Shown here: piece by piece, positions 53,632 through 61,248 of the stretch
Layout of the letters: every line of letters begins with the position of its first letter
Numbering within the stretch: the stretch's first letter is position 1
DNA from: Salinispora fenicalii
GTDB taxonomy: Bacteria > Actinomycetota > Actinomycetes > Mycobacteriales > Micromonosporaceae
Assembly (NCBI RefSeq): GCF_000514815.1
Contig: NZ_KI911471.1
Span: 62,001 to 126,000 of the forward strand
DNA: 64,000 nucleotides
Reading direction: 5' to 3'
Position numbers and translations under genes: made by a program
The notes under the pieces: model-generated
Seen by the model: the letters and a program-made list of their open reading frames with translations, nothing else
Told to the model about the DNA's origin: nothing
Databases searched by the model: none

Positions 53632-54783
53632 GTGAGCTGCTCTAAGCGGATCTTGAGCTCACGAACCCCGCTCGCCGCAGAGGTCGGCGGTGAGGCTGCC
53701 CTCCAGGAGTACCTGGGCGTCCGGCGGGTACTGCTGGCCAGCTCCGGCACGGTCGCCCTGTACTCGGCGTACGCTGCATGCGGCATCGGACCGGGCGACG
53801 AGGTGATTGTGCCCGCGTACACCTTCTTGGCGACCGCGACACCGCTGTTCCACCTCGGCGCGATCCCGGTCTTGGCCGACTGCGACAACACCGGGAACAT
53901 CGACCCCGCCGACGCCGAGTCCCGCATCAGCCCACGCACCAAGGCGATCATGGTCACCCACCTGTGGGGTATCCCCTGCAACATGGCAGCCCTGAACAGG
54001 CTCGCCGAGAAACACGGAATCATGCTGCTGGAAGACGCCTCTCATGCCCACGGGGCAATATCCCGTGGACGCAAGGTCGGCACCTTCGGGGCGGTATCCG
54101 CGTTCAGTCTCAACGGCCCCAAGCCCTTGTCGGCGGGCGAAGGCGGGCTCCTCGCGACCGACGACGACGAGATCTACTACCGGGCGCTGCTGCACGGGCA
54201 CTACAACAAGCGCTGCCGTACGGAGATCCCCGAAGGCCACCCGCTGCGCACATACGCGACAACGGGTTTGGGACTCAAGTTCCGTATTCACCCTCTCGCC
54301 GCTGCGATCGCTCTGGAACAACTGCGCCATCTGGATGAGTACCTCGACGGACGAGCGCAGATGGCCGACTACATAACCAAGCAGCTCGCCGGAGTGCCGG
54401 GGATCGAGGTCCCCGAGTTGTACGACGGTGACCGTGCCGCCTGGTACGGGCTGCCGCTCCTTTACAAGCCAGGTGATCTTGACGGCCTGACGGCCGAGAC
54501 GTTTTACGCCGCACTCAAGGCCGAGGGCTGCGCGGAGGCCGATCAGCCGGGCTCGACTTGTCCGCTCAACCTTCACCCGCTCTTCCAGGACCCGGGACCT
54601 CTCTTCCGCGCATACAGGGAGAAGCTGTCCTACCAGCCCGGCGACTTTCCGACCGCTGAACGCATCCACCAAAACACGATCAAGCTGCCGGTGTGGCACC
54701 GGTCCCAGGAGCGCCGCCTTGCTGACCAGTACATCGCGGCGATCATCAAGGTCAGTTCCCACTATCGCGACTTGCTAGGGTGA
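53632..54783 (+). CDS. DegT/DnrJ/EryC1/StrS aminotransferase, N-terminus possibly truncated
   Basis: Up to 383 residues, PLP-dependent sugar aminotransferase family. Motifs: LLASSGTVALYSAYAACGIG (PLP phosphate), GPGDEVIVPAYTFLATATPL, TKAIMVTHLWGIP, LLEDASHAHGA (PLP-N1 Asp), and FSLNGPKPLSAGEGGLL with the Schiff-base Lys. The SGT motif lies near residue 36, some 20 residues earlier than usual, and GTG at 53632 has no ribosome site, so the N-terminus may have been lost at the junction. The NUDIX gene starts five bases after its stop. Confidence 0.75.
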   Translation: MSCSKRILSSRTPLAAEVGGEAALQEYLGVRRVLLASSGTVALYSAYAACGIGPGDEVIVPAYTFLATATPLFHLGAIPVLADCDNTGNIDPADAESRISPRTKAIMVTHLWGIPCNMAALNRLAEKHGIMLLEDASHAHGAISRGRKVGTFGAVSAFSLNGPKPLSAGEGGLLATDDDEIYYRALLHGHYNKRCRTEIPEGHPLRTYATTGLGLKFRIHPLAAAIALEQLRHLDEYLDGRAQMADYITKQLAGVPGIEVPELYDGDRAAWYGLPLLYKPGDLDGLTAETFYAALKAEGCAEADQPGSTCPLNLHPLFQDPGPLFRAYREKLSYQPGDFPTAERIHQNTIKLPVWHRSQERRLADQYIAAIIKVSSHYRDLLG

Positions 54784-54787
54784 TGAA

Positions 54788-55243
54788 ATGGTCGATTTCA
54801 CCGTCCTGGATGACCTCTGCACGACGGCGAAGGCCGACGGGGTACAACAACTCGTCGTCGGCGCGGTCGTCGCCGAAGACGATGCGGTCCTGCTTCTACA
54901 GCGACCCGCCGATGACTTCATGGGCGGCATATTCGAACTGCCCTCCGGCAAGGTCGAGCACGGCGAAGCGCTTGACGATGCCCTGCGCCGGGAGGTCGCG
55001 GAAGAAACCGGCCTGACCGTCGCCGACATCAACGAGTACCTGGGCAGCTTCGACTACACCTCGGGCAGCGGCAAGAAGACTCGCCAGTTCACCTTCGCCG
55101 TCGCAGTCGGCACGACCGAGCCAGTCCGCCTCACCGAGCACGACAGCTACCAATGGGCACCACTAAACGGTGACGTGCCGGTAACCGACGCGGTGTCGAC
55201 CCTGCTGGATACCTACCGACAACTGCGCCCGCCCGCTCTCTGA
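54788..55243 (+). CDS. NUDIX hydrolase
   Basis: 151 residues. The Nudix box GKVEHGEALDDALRREVAEE, continuing TGLT, matches Gx5Ex7REUxEExGU fully. QLVVGAVVAEDDAVLLLQRP is the preceding strand pair. It should hydrolyse a nucleoside diphosphate linked to another group; substrate unknown. Immediately downstream of DegT and upstream of a kinase-like pseudogene, all on one strand, so the three probably formed one operon. Confidence 0.9.
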   Translation: MVDFTVLDDLCTTAKADGVQQLVVGAVVAEDDAVLLLQRPADDFMGGIFELPSGKVEHGEALDDALRREVAEETGLTVADINEYLGSFDYTSGSGKKTRQFTFAVAVGTTEPVRLTEHDSYQWAPLNGDVPVTDAVSTLLDTYRQLRPPAL

Positions 55244-55274
55244 CCCACACCCACCCTGTAGGAGCAACGCTGAC

Positions 55275-55851
55275 GCGTTCGAGGGACAAGACGGCGCAGG
55301 CAAAACCACGTTCCTCAATGCGGCATACGAACAGCTCACGGCCGACGGAGTGGACTGCCTCATCGTGGAGGAGTTCTCGACAAGTCGCCACGGACAACGA
55401 CTTGTCGACGCCGTCGCACGCGACAAGTTCCTTCGGCCCGTTCCCGGTGATGAGAGCACCGCCATCACCCGCGCCCTGGAGATCGCCGCCGACCTCTACT
55501 ACCTCAACCATCACGTGATCGGTCCGGCGCTCTCCAGGGACGGTGGTTCTCAAAGACCGCCATCGTGACACCCACATTTACACGGTCGCACCGATGCTGC
55601 TGGCCGCCGGAGCGATGCCCGACGAGGGCATCGCAGTGGCATGGCTGACGAGCCTGAATGTCACCGACGAAGACATCCGGATCTTCGGACACCGCGACAA
55701 GATCGCAAAAGCGCTCATCACAGCACACCCGGACCGCTATCTCGCCGTCGACAACATCGACATCGATGTAGCCGCAACTGCAGCGGCGATCATCTCCGCC
55801 GCACGCCAGCGGAGCAGGGGACTCCCCGCTCGGGCCCGCCCCAAGACCTGA
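55275..55851 (+). pseudogene. Thymidylate-kinase-like gene, start lost and frameshifted
   Basis: The first frame reads AFEGQDGAGKTTFLNAAYEQ (P-loop of dTMP-kinase-type proteins) to LYYLNHHVIGPALSRDGG and then a stop at 55568. The rest continues in another frame from about 55543: VLKDRHRDTHIYTVAPMLLA (the DR motif after the P-loop) to the stop at 55851. One frameshift near 55535 explains it. No ATG, GTG or TTG exists in frame upstream of the P-loop back to the NUDIX stop. Two lesions argue for a true pseudogene rather than a sequencing error, though one error cannot be excluded. Confidence 0.75.
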
Positions 55852-56022
55852 ACCTCGACGCAAGCCCTGCGACGACGACTGTTATCGCTATGCGACTTGC
55901 TGCCCATCGAGCGTGCTCGCGACACATGCACCGTGACGCGAACACCGACGGACTCACCGCAACCCGACGGCTCCCCGCCAAAGGCACGGGAGCCCACCGC
56001 CCACCACGACGGGATCACTGAC

Positions 56023-56250
56023 ATGGTGCTTGCCCTGCCTCTCACAACCAGGCTTGAGTCCGACGAGATCCGTACCGTGCTGGCGATCCATGTAGCCGAG
56101 CCGGACGGGCTCTGCCGTGGCTGTCTCGACGGGGCCCGGCTCGCGTACGCGCCGTGCCCTTGGGCGGTCTACGCGCTGCGTGTTCGCGCCGCGATCGAGT
56201 ACGTCGACTGGCAGGAGCAATCATGGCGTGTTGTTCGAGGCGTGGCGTGA
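56023..56250 (+). CDS. Small CxxC-containing hypothetical protein
   Basis: 75 residues from ATG at 56023. It reads MVLALPLTTRLESDEIRTVL, then a likely metal-binding pattern GLCRGCLD...APCPWAVYA. I do not recognise the family. The frame is open upstream to 55897 but that part is Pro/Thr-rich and unconvincing. The stop overlaps the next ORF by four bases (GTGA). The two proteins look distantly alike (CxxC...PC then Ala-rich helix). Confidence 0.55.
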   Translation: MVLALPLTTRLESDEIRTVLAIHVAEPDGLCRGCLDGARLAYAPCPWAVYALRVRAAIEYVDWQEQSWRVVRGVA

Positions 56251-56522
56251 GCGGCAAGCGAGCCGTGGTCGCGGCGAACGCGCTGGCCGGGCCACAGGCG
56301 GCGCACAAGGTGATCGCCGAACACCTGCGATCGGATAGGGGCGGCCGGTGTCTGGCCTGCAGCGAGCTGGAGCCATGCAGCCAACGCGCGATGGCCCACG
56401 CGGTGCTGTTCGGCCACAGTCGTCAGCTTCCGCGACGCCGGCCGATGGAGCTGATCGGAGTACGGGGTGACTTCACCAACGGCGAATCGGAGACATTCCA
56501 CGCGTTCGGCGAGTCGGGCTGA
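56247..56522 (+). CDS. Small CxxC-containing hypothetical protein
   Basis: 91 residues from GTG at 56247, which has GAGG six bases upstream and overlaps the previous stop. It reads VSGKRAVVAANALAGPQAAH and then GGRCLACSELEPCSQRAMAH, a CxxCx5C pattern that may bind zinc. An ATG at 56223 would add eight residues. No family recognised. It is the last ORF before the IS21-type element. Confidence 0.55.
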   Translation: MSGKRAVVAANALAGPQAAHKVIAEHLRSDRGGRCLACSELEPCSQRAMAHAVLFGHSRQLPRRRPMELIGVRGDFTNGESETFHAFGESG

Positions 56523-56595
56523 CGCCGAGACTCGAATGTAAGCGCGGGTCGCCACGGAGGGACCCCCCGGCGGTTCCTTCGGCCCTCAAGACCTG

Positions 56596-56627
56596 CCCTG
56601 GCGTCTCCGTGGAAGGAGACGCCGGGG
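56596..56627. terminator. Hairpin after the small ORF pair
   Basis: Arms 56596-56608 (CCCTGGCGTCTCC) and 56615-56627 (GGAGACGCCGGGG) pair at 12 of 13 positions with a six-base loop, 73 bases past the stop at 56522. A second perfect 9-bp hairpin (GGTCACGGG/CCCGTGACC) at 56692-56719 lies just before the IS element. Confidence 0.6.
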
Positions 56628-56794
56628 CGTGCATGGAACTCAAGCGGACCCGATTCCTGCATCATGCGGCATCACCACCCCGCCGAACCGGGGTCACGGG
56701 CAGCGGATCACCCGTGACCAGGAGTGTCGGCTCCGCCTGAAAACTGACCACGTGGTTCCGGCTGAATCGGGACCACCTCCTGAAGCATCGGGAG

Positions 56795-58024
56795 GTGCTG
56801 AGCGTGGAGGACTGGGCAGAGATCCGGCGGCTGCGGCGGTCGGAGGGTATGGCGATTCAGGCCATCGCACGGCGGTTGAGGATGTCTCGCAACACCGTGA
56901 AGAAGGCCCTGGCTAGTGATGAGCCGCCGCGGTATCGGCGGGCGGCGAAGGGCTCGATCGTGGATGCGGTCGAGCCGCAGATTCGGGCGTTGTTGGCGGA
57001 GTTCCCGGACATGCCCTCGACGGTGATCATGGAACGGGTCGGGTGGACCCGCGGTAAGACGGTGTTCTGTGATCGGGTGCAGCAGTTGCGGCCGTTGTTC
57101 CGCCGGCCCGACCCGAGCCAGCGGACGGAGTATCTGCCGGGTGAGTTGGCGCAGTGTGATCTGTGGTTCCCGCCGGCGGATGTGGCGTTGGGTTTCGGGC
57201 AGGTCGGCCGGCCGCCGGTGCTGGTGATGGTGTCGGGGTATTCGCGGTGGCTGTCGGCGGTGATGATCCCGTCGCGGCAGTCGCCGGACCTGCTGGGCGG
57301 ACACTGGACGCTGATCTCCGGCTGGGACCGGACGCCGAAGGGCCTGGTCTGGGATAACGAGTCCGCGGTCGGGCAGTGGCGGGCCGGCCGGCCGCAGCTG
57401 ACGGAGGCGATGAACGCCTTCCGCGGCACCCTCGGCATTACGGTGATCCAGTGCCGGCCGGCGGACCCGGAGGCCAAGGGCCTGGTCGAGCGGGCCAACG
57501 GCTATCTGGAGACCTCGTTTCTGCCCGGCCGCCGGTTCGCCTCACCGCAGGACTTCAACGCCCAACTCACCGAGTGGCTGGTGCGGACGAACAACCGCCA
57601 GCACCGGGCGTTGGGCTGCCGACCCGTGGACCGGTGGGACGCCGACCGGCAAGCGATGCTGTCGCTGCCGCCGGTCGCACCGGTGGTTGGCTGGCGGCAG
57701 AGCACCCGGCTGCCCCGGGATCATTACGTCCGGTTGGACAGCAACGACTACTCGGTGCACCCGGCGGCGGTGGGCCGACGGGTGGACATCGTCGCCGACG
57801 CCGACCGGGTGCAGGTGTTCTGCGAGAACCGCCTTTTCGCCCGGCATGACCGGTGCTGGGCCAAGCATCAGAGCATCACCAATCCCGCTCACCGCCAGGC
57901 CGCCGCCGATCTGCGAACAGCAGCCCGGCAGACACCAGCGGCGGCGGGCAGCATGCAGGTGGAGCACCGCCAGTTGGCCGATTACGACCGCATGTTCGGC
58001 CTCGATGTTGAGGTGGCCGCCTGA
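56795..58024 (+). CDS. istA: IS21-family transposase IstA
   Basis: 409 residues. N-terminal helix-turn-helix (IRRLRRSEGMAIQAIARRLR...NTVKKAL), then an RNase H-like DDE core with acidic residues in ELAQCDLWFPP, GLVWDNESAVG and DPEAKGLVERANGYLE. C-terminal beta domain includes YVRLDSNDYSVHPAAVGRRV. GTG at 56795 is the usual family start; GTG at 56804 has better spacing from GGGAGG. Stop and istB start share one base (TGATG). Confidence 0.93.
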   Translation: MLSVEDWAEIRRLRRSEGMAIQAIARRLRMSRNTVKKALASDEPPRYRRAAKGSIVDAVEPQIRALLAEFPDMPSTVIMERVGWTRGKTVFCDRVQQLRPLFRRPDPSQRTEYLPGELAQCDLWFPPADVALGFGQVGRPPVLVMVSGYSRWLSAVMIPSRQSPDLLGGHWTLISGWDRTPKGLVWDNESAVGQWRAGRPQLTEAMNAFRGTLGITVIQCRPADPEAKGLVERANGYLETSFLPGRRFASPQDFNAQLTEWLVRTNNRQHRALGCRPVDRWDADRQAMLSLPPVAPVVGWRQSTRLPRDHYVRLDSNDYSVHPAAVGRRVDIVADADRVQVFCENRLFARHDRCWAKHQSITNPAHRQAAADLRTAARQTPAAAGSMQVEHRQLADYDRMFGLDVEVAA

Positions 58025-58812
58025 TGGCCACCAAAACCAGCCGCAACGTCGCATCGGAGATCGCGTTCCTCACCCGCGCACTCAAGGCGCCGTCCCTGGC
58101 TGCCTCCGTCGAGAGGCTGGCGGAACGGGCCCGAGCGGAATCGTGGACGCACGAGGAGTTCCTCGCCGCCTGCCTACAACGCGAAGTCGCCGCCCGGGAG
58201 GCTCATGGCGGTGAGGGCCGTATCCGGGCCGCCCGCTTCCCGGCCCGCAAGAGCCTGGAGGAGTTCGACTTCGAGCACCAACGCTCCCTGAAGCGAGAAA
58301 CGATCGCCCACCTCGGCACTCTCGACTTCATCACCGGCCGGGAGAACGTGGTGTTCCTGGGCCCGCCCGGCACCGGCAAGACGCACCTGTCCATCGGCCT
58401 GGGGATCCGGGCCTGCCAGGCCGGACACCGCGTCGCGTTCGCCACCGCCGCCGGATGGGTGTCCCGCCTCGCCGACGCCCACCACGCCGGCCGCCTGCAA
58501 GACGAACTCGTCAAACTCGCCCGGATCCCGCTACTGATCGTCGACGAGGTCGGCTACATCCCCTTCGAAGCCGAAGCCGCGAACCTGTTCTTCCAACTCG
58601 TGTCCAACCGCTACGAACGAGCCTCACTGATCGTCACCAGCAACAAACCCTTCGGCCGCTGGGGCGAAGTCTTCGGCGACGACGTCGTCGCCGCAGCCAT
58701 GATCGACCGCCTCGTCCACCACGCCGAAGTCATCTCCCTCAAAGGCGACAGCTACCGCCTCAAAGACCGCAACCTCGGCCGCGTCCCCGCAGCCACCAAG
58801 ACCAACAACTAA
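58024..58812 (+). CDS. istB: IS21-family helper ATPase IstB
   Basis: 262 residues, DnaC/AAA-like. Walker A VVFLGPPGTGKTHLSIGLGI, Walker B LLIVDEVGYIPFEAEAANLF, and VTSNKPFGRWGEVFGD (sensor 1). It directs IstA to target DNA and stimulates transposition. It begins within the istA stop, so the two are coupled. Confidence 0.95.
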   Translation: MATKTSRNVASEIAFLTRALKAPSLAASVERLAERARAESWTHEEFLAACLQREVAAREAHGGEGRIRAARFPARKSLEEFDFEHQRSLKRETIAHLGTLDFITGRENVVFLGPPGTGKTHLSIGLGIRACQAGHRVAFATAAGWVSRLADAHHAGRLQDELVKLARIPLLIVDEVGYIPFEAEAANLFFQLVSNRYERASLIVTSNKPFGRWGEVFGDDVVAAAMIDRLVHHAEVISLKGDSYRLKDRNLGRVPAATKTNN

Positions 58813-59167
58813 AGATCAAACAAACCCAAGGTGGTCCAGTTTCAGCCGGACCACGGTGGACAAGTTTGGGGCGGTGTTGACACAGGAGAAACTGGTTCAG
58901 GTTCCGCTGACCACCGCGCATCAAGAGCAAGGCCCTGACCTGGTATTTCGGTGCCGGTCGGGGCCTTTTCGCGTACGGCGGCGGTGGCTGGTCGCTCGGT
59001 GGGTGCTCAGGAGCCGTTGGACTTCGCGATCGTCCTGGCCGTCGCCAACCTCCTGGTTCTGAGGAGGCCGGCGGCGTGGTGCTGGAGTCGGCGGTGTCGT
59101 GCTGCGCTGCTCCCCCTACGCTGGCGGCATGAGGGGATCCCGGCGCGGACCGGACTGGTAGGTGCTG
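58813..59167. other. IS right end and spacer before YdcF-like gene
   Basis: 355 bases: the IS21 right inverted repeat to 58882, the second CAGGAG copy, a terminator hairpin at 58929-58967, and about 190 bases with no supported gene. A TACGCT at about 59123 may be a -10 element for the YdcF-like gene. Confidence 0.4.
58929..58969 (+). terminator. Rho-independent terminator
   Basis: AAGGCCCTGACC (58929-58940) pairs with GGTCGGGGCCTT (58956-58967), one mismatch, followed by TT. It now follows istB; before the insertion it would have followed the small ORF pair. Confidence 0.6.
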
Positions 59168-59842
59168 ATGAACCGGCGTGCGGCAGCTGCTGCCGAGGCG
59201 ATTCCCGACGCTGTCCGGGCGGACGTGGTGACGCTGTGGCGCTACCACGACCTGCGTCATGAGTTGCGTTCGTGCGATGTGGGGATCGGGCTGGGCAGTC
59301 ATGATCTTGGGGTGGCGGTCGTCGCGACGCGTCTGTTCCACGAGGGCCTGTTTCCAAGGATCGTGTTTACTGGCGCGAATGCTCCGACGACGGTTGGGCG
59401 GTTTCCGCGTGGGGAGGCGGTGCACTACCGCGAGTACGCCGTTGAGCGGGGCGTATCGGCGGGAGCGATTCTGGTGGAGCCGCGTGCCACGAATACCGCC
59501 GAGAATCTGGAGTTCTCCCGTGCGTTGCTGGCCGAACGCCGGATCTCGGTGGCGTCGGTGTTGATCATGTCGCGGCCCTACCAGCAGCGTCGGGCTTATG
59601 CGACGTGCCGGCTGGTGTGGCCGGAGGTCGAGGTGGTGTGCGCGTCGAACCCACTCGACCTGGATGACTACGTGCGTAGCATCGGCGACGCGCGGCGGGT
59701 GGTGGACATGCTGGTGGGCGACACGCAGCGGATCGAGGTGTACGCGCAGCGCGGGTTCGCGATTCCGCAGGAGATGCCGGACGAGGTACGGGCGGCGTTC
59801 GAGCGTCTGGTGGCGGCCGGCTACACGAGCCGGCTGATCTGA
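59168..59842 (+). CDS. YdcF-like (DUF218) protein
   Basis: 224 residues. DUF218 pattern: CDVGIGLGSHDLGVAVVATR, LFPRIVFTGAN, HYREYAVERGVSAGAILVEP (conserved E), TNTAENLEFSRALL and VLIMSRPYQQRRAYATCRLV. E. coli YdcF binds SAM; role unknown. There is no membrane helix, so it is cytoplasmic. ATG at 59168 follows TAGG by about five bases. Faces a regulator relic. Confidence 0.8.
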   Translation: MNRRAAAAAEAIPDAVRADVVTLWRYHDLRHELRSCDVGIGLGSHDLGVAVVATRLFHEGLFPRIVFTGANAPTTVGRFPRGEAVHYREYAVERGVSAGAILVEPRATNTAENLEFSRALLAERRISVASVLIMSRPYQQRRAYATCRLVWPEVEVVCASNPLDLDDYVRSIGDARRVVDMLVGDTQRIEVYAQRGFAIPQEMPDEVRAAFERLVAAGYTSRLI

Positions 59843-59848
59843 GCCGGG

Positions 59849-60060
59849 CTACCAGCGCGGCCCTTCCGGCCGGACTCCCATCCGGTCGCTGAGTTCGACG
59901 GCGAGTCGAGGTGACCGGGGCGGGTGAGGATGTCCCGGACCAGGTCGCGGGAGAGCCGGTGGTAGCGCACCTGGTCAGGGCCGATGACCTCGGCGTCCAG
60001 CAGCGTGGCGAGCGCGTCGTCGATGCGGTTCCACCGGGCGAGGGCTCGGGCCCGCGCCTA
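59849..60060 (-). pseudogene. Relic of TPR-bearing HTH regulator (C-terminus)
   Basis: The minus strand reads ALARWNRIDDALATLLDAEV, then VRYHRLSRDLVRDILTR, as in the C-terminal helical part of actinobacterial XRE/TPR regulators. The expected ending VELSDRMGVRPEGPRW is present in another frame to TAG at 59849, so a frameshift lies near 59910. No DNA-binding N-terminus remains. The rest of the 59843-60130 gap shows nothing else. Confidence 0.5.
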
Positions 60061-60130
60061 CCGCGTCAGTACCACCACAGCCGCCAGCATCGAAGAGGCC
60101 ATCTCGTGAACGGCATCGCCTTCGGGGCGG

Positions 60131-61174
60131 TCAGCCGGTCAACGCGGTGAGGGCGCGATCGACGTCGTCCTCGCTGGAGTAGAGGTGGAACGAGACCCGG
60201 ACCCGGCCGGCGCGTACCGCCGCCCGTAGGCCGGCGCGCTCCAGCCGTGACTGCGCCTCCGGCACCTCGGCGGTGGTGATCGCGCTGTCGCCGGGCGGCA
60301 GCCCGAGGCCGGCGCGGAATCGGTTGGCCAGCGCCACATTGTGTGCCTGGATCGCCGGCACCCCCACCTGCAGCAGCAGCTCCAGGGCGGGAGCCGCACC
60401 GATGTAGCTGAACCAGGCCGGGGAGATGTCGAAACGGCGGGCGCTGTCGGCGAGGCGCAGCGGCGGACCGTAGTAGGAGTCGTGCGGGTCGGCTCCGGCG
60501 TACCAGCAGGCGGCGTCGGGGCGCATCCGGTCCCGCAGCTCGGGCGCGTAGTACGCCAGGGCAGTCCCCCGCGGGGCCAGCAACCACTTGTACGCGGCGA
60601 CGACAACCACGTCCGCGAGCGCGGCGTCGAACGGCAGCCAACCGCAGCCCTGGGTGGCGTCAACCGACACCAGGGCGTCGTGCGCCCGGGCCGCGGCGAC
60701 GATGTCCGCGTATCGGGCCACCGCGCCGTCGGCGGACTGCACCAGGCTGAACGCGACCAGGTCGGTGTCGGCGTCGATCGCGTCCACGAGCCCCGCCAGC
60801 GGCACGGTCCGCACCCGGACGCCCCGCTGTTCCTGGGCCAGCCAGGGAAAGAGGTTGGAGGTGAACTCCACCTCGGGGACCACCACGGTCGCGCCCGGTG
60901 GCAGCGCCGCGGCCACCGGCGCGAACAGCTGCGACGCCGAGCTGCCGATCGCGACATCCCCTTCGGGGACACCGACCAGGCGTGCGAACGCCGCCCGGGT
61001 ACGCGTCGTCGCCTCGTCCCAGCCCGCCCACGTCGCCCCCATGTTCCCCGTACGCCAGCCGGCGAGCGCATCCTGCAACGCCGCCCACGCCGGGTCGGGC
61101 GGCAGCCCGTAGCTGGCGGTGTTCAGCCAGCCCTCATGGGGCTGCCACAGCTGCTGTGCCTGCTTGATCTCCAT
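60131..61174 (-). CDS. Class V aminotransferase-fold PLP enzyme
   Basis: 347 residues. GSSASQLFAPVAAALPPGATV, SVDATQGCGWLPFD (PLP-N1 Asp), and VVAAYKWLLAPRGTALAYYA with the Schiff-base Lys place it with class V (cysteine desulfurase/isopenicillin-epimerase-like) enzymes. ATG at 61174 is used; the frame before it is shadow. It ends the conserved segment that flanks the island. Substrate unknown. Confidence 0.87.
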   Translation of the reverse strand: MEIKQAQQLWQPHEGWLNTASYGLPPDPAWAALQDALAGWRTGNMGATWAGWDEATTRTRAAFARLVGVPEGDVAIGSSASQLFAPVAAALPPGATVVVPEVEFTSNLFPWLAQEQRGVRVRTVPLAGLVDAIDADTDLVAFSLVQSADGAVARYADIVAAARAHDALVSVDATQGCGWLPFDAALADVVVVAAYKWLLAPRGTALAYYAPELRDRMRPDAACWYAGADPHDSYYGPPLRLADSARRFDISPAWFSYIGAAPALELLLQVGVPAIQAHNVALANRFRAGLGLPPGDSAITTAEVPEAQSRLERAGLRAAVRAGRVRVSFHLYSSEDDVDRALTALTG

Positions 61175-61248
61175 GGCATCGACGCTAGCGACCGGGCTCG
61201 CTGCCGCAGAGGACCAATTCGGCGCGGGCGGCCCCGGCACCGGGCCGG

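Larger units (their letters stand above)
56725..58882 (+). mobile_element. Complete IS21-family insertion sequence
   Basis: 2158 bp with istA and istB. The ends are imperfect inverted repeats of about 53 bases: left TGTCGGCTCCGCC...AAACTGACCAC..., right (reverse strand) TGTCAACACCGCC...AAACTTGTCCAC..., both ending GGACCACC, with GTGG and TCCGGCTGAA shared. Six bases CAGGAG stand immediately outside each end (56719-56724 and 58883-58888), a target duplication in the IS21 size range. Both ends and genes being intact, it may still be active. It landed next to a small perfect hairpin. Confidence 0.9.

Noticed and set aside
53357..53635. Intact small gene with a good ribosome site
   Set aside because: After about 20 residues the translation becomes Cys/Arg-rich and antisense to the recombinase-like relic; treated as truncated.
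58760..59425. 221-codon minus-strand open frame
   Set aside because: Crosses the istB end, the IS terminus and the YdcF-like start; no motif.
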